Assembly: GCA_033558025.1 (NCBI GenBank)
Contig: JAUCEF010000013.1
Span: 2,163,001-2,227,000, forward strand
Origin: Phytophthora sp. 'mugwort'
Lineage: Eukaryota; Oomycota; Peronosporomycetes; Peronosporales; Peronosporaceae
DNA length: 64,000 bases
Direction of reading: 5' to 3'
Shown here piece after piece: positions 57,366 to 64,000 of the stretch. Both the position numbers and the translations under genes were made by a program. The notes beneath the pieces were generated by a model. It saw nothing but the letters and a program-made list of their open reading frames with translations. It did no database searches and was not told the DNA's origin. The first letter of the stretch is position 1, and each line of letters begins with the position of its first letter.

Positions 57366-58517
57366 AAGATTGTTTTAGCGAATGAGGGCCGCCTTTCGCT
57401 GCGCTCGGCAGGCAATGAGAAATCACGTTATGGCGTGACAGACGGACGGACGGAGGGACATAAGTGTTGAGTTTTAGGATAATTTGCGACGTAGTTTTAG
57501 CTTATTTAGTTGCGAATTGCCTAGAAAGCATCACGTGGAGCCACCGTTATTCCCGGTCGTAACACTGAGGGGAGAGCCCGTTTATGGATAGCGAAAGAGG
57601 TCATCCTCCAGGAATATGGGTTACGCGGTTGTATATACGCATACTTGACGAGTTTGATAGGCTGATGGAAGCAGGCCAAAAACATGATGCCCGAGATCGG
57701 GAAGAAGTACCTGACAGAGTTCGAGGCTGATGATAAAAACCATATTCAGCGACGGTAGTATATTCAGACCCTGCAGTTGCATTACCGACAAACATCACTA
57801 AAGCACTCCTTTAGGTCTACATCTATTTGGATTAAGCAGACTAACTTTGACGTTCATAATTTGCCTTAGCACAAAATTAGTCTTGTTGCGCTCGAGGTCT
57901 ATTAATTTATGTAAATGCGTCGCACACGCTTCCACATAAAAAATAGTTTGAGTCAACTATTTACTGTAACTACTGTAGTTAATAGCAATGGTCCATGCTG
58001 TTGTAGGTCTTGATTGGTCAGGTCGGATTTTATCTGCATTACATTACTAAGGTTATTCGGTACTGCTTCGCCGCTCTTAGACTTTTTACCATTTGGCTAA
58101 CCAGTGTTTGCTTTCTATGTTTTAAGCTGGTGCGACTCACCACTAGCAGTAGAGTGGTTTCAGTCTCCAATCTGGTACCCTGAGAAGCCCGAGCTTCTTC
58201 TACTACCCATTTTTCTGGTCACTGGACCCAATAAGTCGTCTTGCTGGCAGTGTGTCCCCAAATGCAACATTGGTTTCTCAGCTAACCGACGCCAAGCGGA
58301 ACGGCCACGCCAAGAGGTGGCTGTGCAATGCGTGGATTCTGAATCGCGGAGGGCAACTAGCGGCGCGCATTTCGGCCTATCGTTCAAGTTACACCCGATT
58401 GACCGTTCCGTGCTGTGCGCTTGCGTTGCTGTTGTCTAGAGGGATGTATCCGCGTCTACAATCCGAGCTGGGTCCACCACTGTGGCCTCGTGCAGCGTGA
58501 CGAGTATGTTCCCTACA

Positions 58518-58563
58518 CTTGCACAGCCACTACCTGCTAAATAGCAGGTAGTGGCAGTGCAAG
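58518..58563. repeat. Near-perfect 46-bp foldback (22-bp arms, 2-nt loop)
   Basis: Positions 58518-58539 and 58542-58563 are reverse complements with a single mismatch (58525 against 58556) and an AA loop. The arm core is CCACTACCTGCTA. As RNA it would form a tight hairpin with too small a loop for a typical miRNA precursor; as DNA it could form a cruciform. No terminal duplication is evident. Confidence 0.85.
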
Positions 58564-59107
58564 CGGACAACAAGTAATTCAGGCTATGCGTCATTCGAAC
58601 CTGATTGAACTACCTGTAGCATACAGCAGTTTCGTTTAATTGTTGCATTTATTTTTAAAACCTTTCAAGCATAAATTCAAAATCTGAACTGTAGAATACT
58701 TTGACGGTCGTTCCGGTTCTATCGCGCAAGCTGATCAATAATAACCACGTTGCTTTCGATGAAATTTGTTTTTTCGGCGGTATAACGATGCAGATAGTGT
58801 AATGGGCCCCCTCCCAATTACAGATATTACGTAAGTTGATCCGGCTATCGGTGCTGAGTGTCATCCGTTGATTGGATGATAATGGGGGACCAGCCCCTTT
58901 TCATCTCATCAGACGTTGACCTGGAGTGGTTTGCATGAGGCCGGGGCAGCCGCCCTGGGCTTAATACTTAAACAAAGTGGATTTCTCCCCGGACTTATTA
59001 CTTGGTCTTCGTCGCCCCCGCTCCCTCACCGCTACGTGTAAGCTAGTAACGAACAGTTACCTGGCCCGTTACAGATAGTTTTAACCGGGACATCATTTAT
59101 GGTTATT

Positions 59108-59163
59108 TACTGCAGACTAGGTTTATGTACTGCAGACCAGGTTATGTACTGCAGACCAGGTTT
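59108..59163 (+). repeat. Three-copy tandem repeat of about 20 bp
   Basis: TACTGCAGACYAGGTTTATG is present three times in a row with small changes (starts near 59108, 59128 and 59147; the middle copy lacks one T). Each copy has a PstI-like CTGCAG palindrome. Confidence 0.8.
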
Positions 59164-61962
59164 ATTGTGTGACTAAGGATATTGGGTAAATACCGGTTTA
59201 TGCTAACTTATCACAATACATTTTTAATTATCACTACCTACAGTAAACCGAAGTAGCGAGCGTAGGTGGGGAGAGTAGCCATCGGACTGCCGGACCATGC
59301 CGGACGTCAAGCAGATTAATATTAGAGCATTAAAAAAATTTGGCCACGGGCTCGACGTCCATGAACTCTCCAACAGCCCTCGGAGCCGTCTCGTCGACGC
59401 CGCCGACGGGAGCAACTCCACAACTTCCCATCGAATAGAGGGAGAAGCTCGAAGTAGCGATTGGGATGGCGAAAGTGGATCCACATCGCGTGTACTAGCG
59501 GATGATTGGTCAAGAATTGGTTTTATGACTGTACCCACATAACATCATTTATTAGAGTTGGGGCAACGGTAAACTACAAATATATGTATGGATAGCCTGA
59601 ATATGAACCGTAGTTTTGCAGAATGGTGCAGCGTACTCAGCTTCATGAGAGCCTGCATCAAGTCAACGTCTTCACCACAATCAGCAAGCCGAGAGCCTAT
59701 AGCTCTGTATAGTCGGTGTATCGCGCAACCGACAAAAGGGGACACATATAAGAGTAGCGAGAGGTCCGCGGGTTAGTTATCTCCGACTAGGAAGATTCAC
59801 TGCTCAACGCGCTCGCCGAGGTCGCGAACTAATATCGTTGCCACGAAGGCATGATGGCTAGCCGCCAGAGTGGTCGTCATTTTCCTCATTGATGAGTGAG
59901 TCATGCAAAAAAAAGAAGCAGACACCGCACGTAGTGCTCCGAGTCGGGGGTCCACCCAGCCCAAAGCGCTATGACATTTCTGCCGCGATTGACCGCTTAA
60001 CAGAGCGTGTCGCCGCCCTATTGTTAAAGCGTTTCAGCACAGAGAGGCTTAAGTTATTGTGTCTGGTGTCCAATTGGTCATGTATGTGAGTATACCAAAC
60101 CAAGTGTGCATCAACAAAGTCAAATGGCAACATGCCGTCGCTCTAGCTTGCGATCGCACAATGAGAGGGGCCGGTTTCAGTTTGTGAGGCATTTGAGCCA
60201 GCTGAAAGTGTTCTGGGCGGTGTGGATAACGTACTGAACAAGCGACCATATTTCACCCAGCGTAGCGTCGAGCACTTCGGGTGCTCGCGCCTGATATGCT
60301 GCATCAGGTCGTGTACCTCGTGCCGGAAACTCGGTTCCGGACCGCGCTGCACCTTCAGCAAAAGTACTCGGGGATCGTCTCTCCGTACTGGCCCCGGTAC
60401 GTAGAACAGCCACTGGCCTGTTGGTGAAGGCGGCGGGGTGAGGGGAGGGGGTGAGCATATTAGATTTTGGCGAGGGTTTCAGGTTTAACTGAAAGTGATG
60501 GTGGATCAGTGTTTGCGGCTCTGCTTTTAGCGACCAACGACCCCGGGATTGTTGATTGTTGATTTTTACAACACATTATTGAAGTCAGATGAGGTAAGGC
60601 AAAATATAGAAGTTACGCAACTGCTATAACATGCAAATATATTATTGGATTAAACCTAGTGCATTATTCCTGCACCAATTTAGTTTTCGGCATCCCTGGT
60701 GCCAGCGCGTGTGCTCATTATCGCTTGAGTCTGCCGTCTCAAAACATGCGTTCAGCTGGTACGGATCCCCAGCACCTTACATCGCCGAGCACGTCAAAAG
60801 ATAGAAGGCGGTTGTCGACATCTTGTGCAACTCTGGCATATGGGTCGTCAGTCTCGCCCCTCGTTCCATGCCAACAACGAGGAGGTGTCGTCTTCTGCCA
60901 GACTGATGGAATCGCCGACGCAAACGCAGTCCGGTTGATCCATGGACCGTTGTCTGCTCTGTAGGGACGCGTAGTCGTCGATGTAACCGAGCCGTTACTG
61001 GGGTTCTTGCTCTTGAGGCCGCTGACCAGATTGCCGTAGCCACTAGACGACGATGACCCCACAGTAGTTGCACATAATATGCAGCTTTTCTCTCTCTGTA
61101 GCGACAAGTGCCGGTGGCAAGAGGGGAAGTACGGGATGCACTTTCGTCGATGTGTGTGTCTATGTGTTGCTCTCACTAACTATAAGTGCGCGCTTACCCT
61201 CTTCGCGCAGATGATGGTGACCATTATTAAGAGTACTACGACGAATAAATCACATCGGAACCACGCGACTTGCACGAGACGTGAACGCCACTCGTCGTGG
61301 TCGCAAGCGGCGGCAGCTGCGCCTCGACACGGAAGAACCGCCTATGGCTCGCGCGCACGACAGCAACTGATAGCAGCAGAAGTAATGATTCCTTGACTCC
61401 GCACAGTACCGCGTACTAGGCGGGGAAATTAGTAGGCTGCGGCGCACCAAAAGCGGACCCATTGCTTTTGATCAGATACCAACCTTGTTAGTAAGCGTCG
61501 CCTCGGCATTTCTACTGTTTAGCGTCAATACAACGTTTCCTAGATCGCACTAAGGAACTATCCGATCAGATACGAGATATTCAAATAATTTTGCGTTGCT
61601 ATTTCGATTGGTAACGCAGCACGTCGCCGAATCGGCAAGTAGTATAGTGCATGTAATACATTTGTTTCTAGTCAATATTATGCCGCTTCCGTAACTAATA
61701 TTCATTTAGTAAATTAGGAGTACTCTTATTTGTACAGACTTTTTTTTTCGAGTGCGAGATGTTGTCGATCGCTTCAGGACCGCTAACCCCGTTAATGCCT
61801 ACGAGTTCACTCTAAGTTCTAGCGGCCGACGATGTCTGCCCCGTAGCGTACATTCGAAGAAGTAAGCGGTGCTTCAGTCAGGTGGGCGAGCTAACAACGC
61901 GTCCTTTCGATCAATAAATCTTTCGAGATGAGCATTTTTTTTGAATCTGCACTCCAGCAACA

Positions 61963-63263
61963 ATGCGCCTTCGCTTGTTTATTTTATTCTTCGTTCTGCT
62001 GCAGGTATTGGAGTGAGTTGTTACAATGGGCCGTCGCGTGGCTTGCACTGCTCACTCACTGTTTCCATGTCCAACGGTAGCTATCATGGGCTGAAGACCT
62101 TGAGCGTGCTGAAGCGGGTGATGAAGACTTGTCTACGGGGAATGGAGCAGACAAGCAAGAAAAGGCCGAAGTTGAGGTGTGTGCCCTCCGTACCTTAGCT
62201 TTGCTCGCATCGTGACTCATGTGACGATCGTACAGGAAGCTGAACCTGAGCAGCTTAGCGAAGAAGATAAAGAGCAACCGTACGAAAGAAAGCTTACACC
62301 CAGGGAACGAATGGCTATTGAAGAAGAAGAGCGCTGGCAGGTGCGTGTTGAATACCTATCTCGCTATTATCGGTGTACTAACGTACAAACAGCGTACTCT
62401 GGAGGAAGTAGAAAGACGAGAACGTGAGGAGGCGTTGCAGTCTTCAGGCGATTCAACAGAAGAAGTGGAAGCTGACGAGGTGGAGCAGATCAATGACTCT
62501 CACGACAAATACGATCAGGTTCGAAGAGGTTCAATTGCTACGCCATTGACCGATCAGTTACACTAATTCTTTCTTGTCTGTCGCTCCAATTTCTGCGCAG
62601 GAGGCAATTGATAGCAACTCCCCTCAAGACGGAGACGACGTCTACGATACTACACACCTCGAAAAGCAGCGAAGACTGGTTCGTAAAGCTCTTGCTCTTC
62701 AACTCAAAACTCGTTTCACTCGGATTTAGCTTAAGGTTTCACTCAGGAGGAACAAGGTATCCAGCCAGCCGACGGTGATGAAGGGGAGGAGGAGGCTCTT
62801 CCGGTCATTCCCGGTCTGACAGACGTCGAGTTAATCGCGTTCAACGCTGAGTACGCGAACGAAGAAGTGCTCGACAAGATCATCGACTGGTCCTACGACC
62901 AAGTCGCAGACCTGTCACGGTACCGCGACAATTACATCCACGTGGAGGACCTGTACCAGTACGTCCTCCTCAACTGAAACATAGCTACCGTCATCTGCTC
63001 CTAACGTGAACGTGTGCAGATTTCTCCTTAAAACGCTGAACCCGCTGAACGAAGAGATCGACGTGGAGGACGAGCAGATCCTGACGAATGCGGTCGCTGA
63101 GCTGCGCAGGCAGCAGGGCCTGGTGGACGAGGAGCAGATTGTGTACCGAGGCTTCATCGCTCGCGGCATGCCGCTGCGTTTCCTGCAGTCTCTGGCTCAC
63201 GAGATGCACCAGACTGTGCAGACGAGACGCCTCCAGGCCAGCCCAGGCCGCGACGAGCTCTAA
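61963..63263 (+). CDS. Seven-exon secretory protein with signal peptide and C-terminal RDEL (ER lumen)
   Basis: Exons: 61963-62004, 62081-62176, 62236-62340, 62393-62518, 62601-62682, 62736-62958 and 63020-63263. All junctions are GT-AG with matching phases; 305 aa. The first two exons encode MRLRLFILFFVLLQLSWAED, a signal peptide with a likely cut after SWA. Residues 20-175 are very acidic and charged (EQLSEEDKEQPYERKLTPRE, RTLEEVERREREEALQ). The C-terminal 130 residues are ordered helices: PGLTDVELIAFNAEYANEEV, IIDWSYDQVADLSRYRDNY, VEDLYQFLLKTLNPLNEEI and LRFLQSLAHEMHQTVQTRRL, ending GRDEL. RDEL is a functional variant of the KDEL/HDEL retrieval signal in some eukaryotes, so ER-lumen residence is likely. 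I recognise no family; a Ca2+-binding or chaperone-cofactor role would be guesswork. Confidence 0.8.
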
Positions 63264-63410
63264 GATACTAGCGGCTAGTAAGCCTTGCCAAAGCCTCTCG
63301 CAGTCTTGATCACACAACATCGAAGCAAACATTCTTGCTCCCTCGTGTCAAACGAATTTTAATGATCGTTTTCTATTGCGGATCAGGATTGTAAAAACCT
63401 CTAAAATACT

Positions 63411-63453
63411 GACCTCAATAATACTGAGGTCAAAGGTCCATATTATGGACCTT
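63411..63453. promoter_or_regulatory. Two adjacent inverted repeats upstream of the carrier gene
   Basis: GACCTCA (63411-63417) pairs with TGAGGTC (63425-63431), and directly after it AAGGTCCATA (63433-63442) pairs perfectly with TATGGACCTT (63444-63453). Both share a GGTC/GACC core. They lie about 155-200 bp upstream of the carrier ATG, a position that fits a dimeric regulator site, though this is inference. Confidence 0.55.
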
Positions 63454-63606
63454 CGAGTCTTCCAATCACCGTGTTTGCAATGGATCGCTACGATTGGCTC
63501 TGGGCGCGTGGCCGCGCGCGTTGATTGGCGCAATACCTGCCGCAAGCTGCTACACCGCTCACTTGCCAAGTTGTCTGCGAATACTCAAGACAAGTCAGTT
63601 GAGGAG

Positions 63607-64000
63607 ATGGAACTCAAGGCCGACGATACTCTGAAGAAGGCCGGGGCGGCGTCCTCGGGGGCGCTGCTCACGTCGCTTTTTGTGACGCCGCTGGATGTGG
63701 CCAAGGTGCGCATCCAGTCGCAGATCCAGTTGACGCCGTCCAAGGCGCTGACCGATCTCCGCATCACACACTCGAGCGTCGGCACATCCGTGGCCACCGC
63801 CGTCGAGCAGTGTCGCTGCCGCAGTCGCTGCGTGTGCAACCGCTCCATCACGCGCCCCGTGGAGAACCTGCGGTCGTCGCGACGCGGGGGAAAGGCCCTC
63901 CCAGCCATGCGCATGTCCTGCTCCCGCGCCGTGGCGCCTCTGCAGCTCCAGGGCACGTCGCATGCCCTGCGCCACATCTTCCAGACCGAGGGGCTTAAGG
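63607..64000 (+). CDS. Mitochondrial carrier, SLC25A39/40 (Mtm1) type, 3' end outside window
   Basis: The frame is open from the ATG at 63607 to the window end (131 residues). KKAGAASSGALLTSLFVTPL is the first membrane helix and leads into the carrier signature PLDVAKVRIQSQ (Px[DE]xx[KR]). A Cys/Arg-rich insert follows (EQCRCRSRCVCNRS) and then TSHALRHIFQTEGLK, the matrix helix with the EG turn that normally precedes a second helix. The long Cys-containing insert between helix 1 and this matrix helix is the mark of the SLC25A39/40/Mtm1 branch, linked to mitochondrial glutathione import and Mn/Fe handling. Two thirds of the protein is missing. A GCTCACTTGCCAAGTT stretch (63557-63572), close to the Inr-FPR motif, precedes the start by about 40 bp. 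Confidence 0.8.
   Translation, partial: MELKADDTLKKAGAASSGALLTSLFVTPLDVAKVRIQSQIQLTPSKALTDLRITHSSVGTSVATAVEQCRCRSRCVCNRSITRPVENLRSSRRGGKALPAMRMSCSRAVAPLQLQGTSHALRHIFQTEGLK

Larger units (their letters stand above)
56255..61962. other. Gene-poor DNA with scattered short repeats
   Basis: Nearly 6 kb without a gene I can support. It holds the GC-rich hairpins near 57140 and 57353, the 46-bp foldback at 58518-58563 and the 20-bp repeats at 59108-59163. A minus-strand frame near 60360-60180 (LKVQRGPEPSFRHEVHDLMQ) looks protein-like but has no start, end or known domain. Confidence 0.45.

Overview
The window looks like nuclear DNA of a plant-pathogenic oomycete, most likely Phytophthora or a close Peronosporales relative. 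Evidence: compact genes with short GT-AG introns (52-99 bp where I could place them); oomycete-type initiator (Inr/FPR) core-promoter motifs just upstream of some starts; a P-type proton pump of protist/plant type; a sperm-tail PG-repeat (flagellar) gene; and relics of Harbinger, hAT, piggyBac-like, Mutator-like and Ty1/copia elements of the kinds common in Phytophthora. Species and assembly position cannot be fixed from the sequence alone.

Layout. (1) 1-3.9 kb: left-edge RNase H reading frame, then a nearly whole Harbinger-type DNA transposon (1407-3884) with terminal repeats and a TTA target duplication. (2) 4.1-7.2 kb: two convergent genes, an IAH1-like SGNH esterase and a PX-GOLD-PH-membrane protein. 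(3) 7.2-17.7 kb: transposon graveyard: a hAT relic split by a piggyBac-like element, then a second hAT element (14439-17683) with both ends and a 7/8 target duplication. (4) 17.9-44.8 kb: gene-dense island with thioredoxin-like protein, LYAR, UBR7, 2,4-dienoyl-CoA reductase, a small one-TM mitochondrial-type protein, ADPRM, STPGR flagellar protein, dynactin p25 (DCTN5), a Ser/Pro-rich protein, an NTF2/SnoaL-like protein, an armadillo-like unknown, importin-9, a SulP-STAS-cNMP transporter and a plasma-membrane H+-ATPase. (5) 45-62 kb: gene-poor, with a MULE relic, an unidentified decayed protein gene, a Ty1/copia gag-pol relic, several short repeats and a near-perfect 46-bp foldback. (6) 62-64 kb: a seven-exon ER-luminal protein ending in RDEL and the start of an SLC25A39/40-type mitochondrial carrier.

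The genes are housekeeping in type: membrane energisation and transport (H+-ATPase, SulP), mitochondrial lipid oxidation and carriers, nuclear import and ubiquitin/chromatin reading, cytoskeleton/flagellum (DCTN5, STPGR). They are not an operon, but closely spaced divergent pairs (LYAR/UBR7, 210 bp between ATGs; ADPRM/STPGR, 182 bp) probably share promoters, and convergent pairs have stops only 44-150 bp apart. I found no rRNA, tRNA, CRISPR array or convincing RxLR effector. No clearly new system is evident; the strongest leads are the RDEL protein, the PX-GOLD-PH architecture, the nested transposon with palindromic ends and the isolated foldback.
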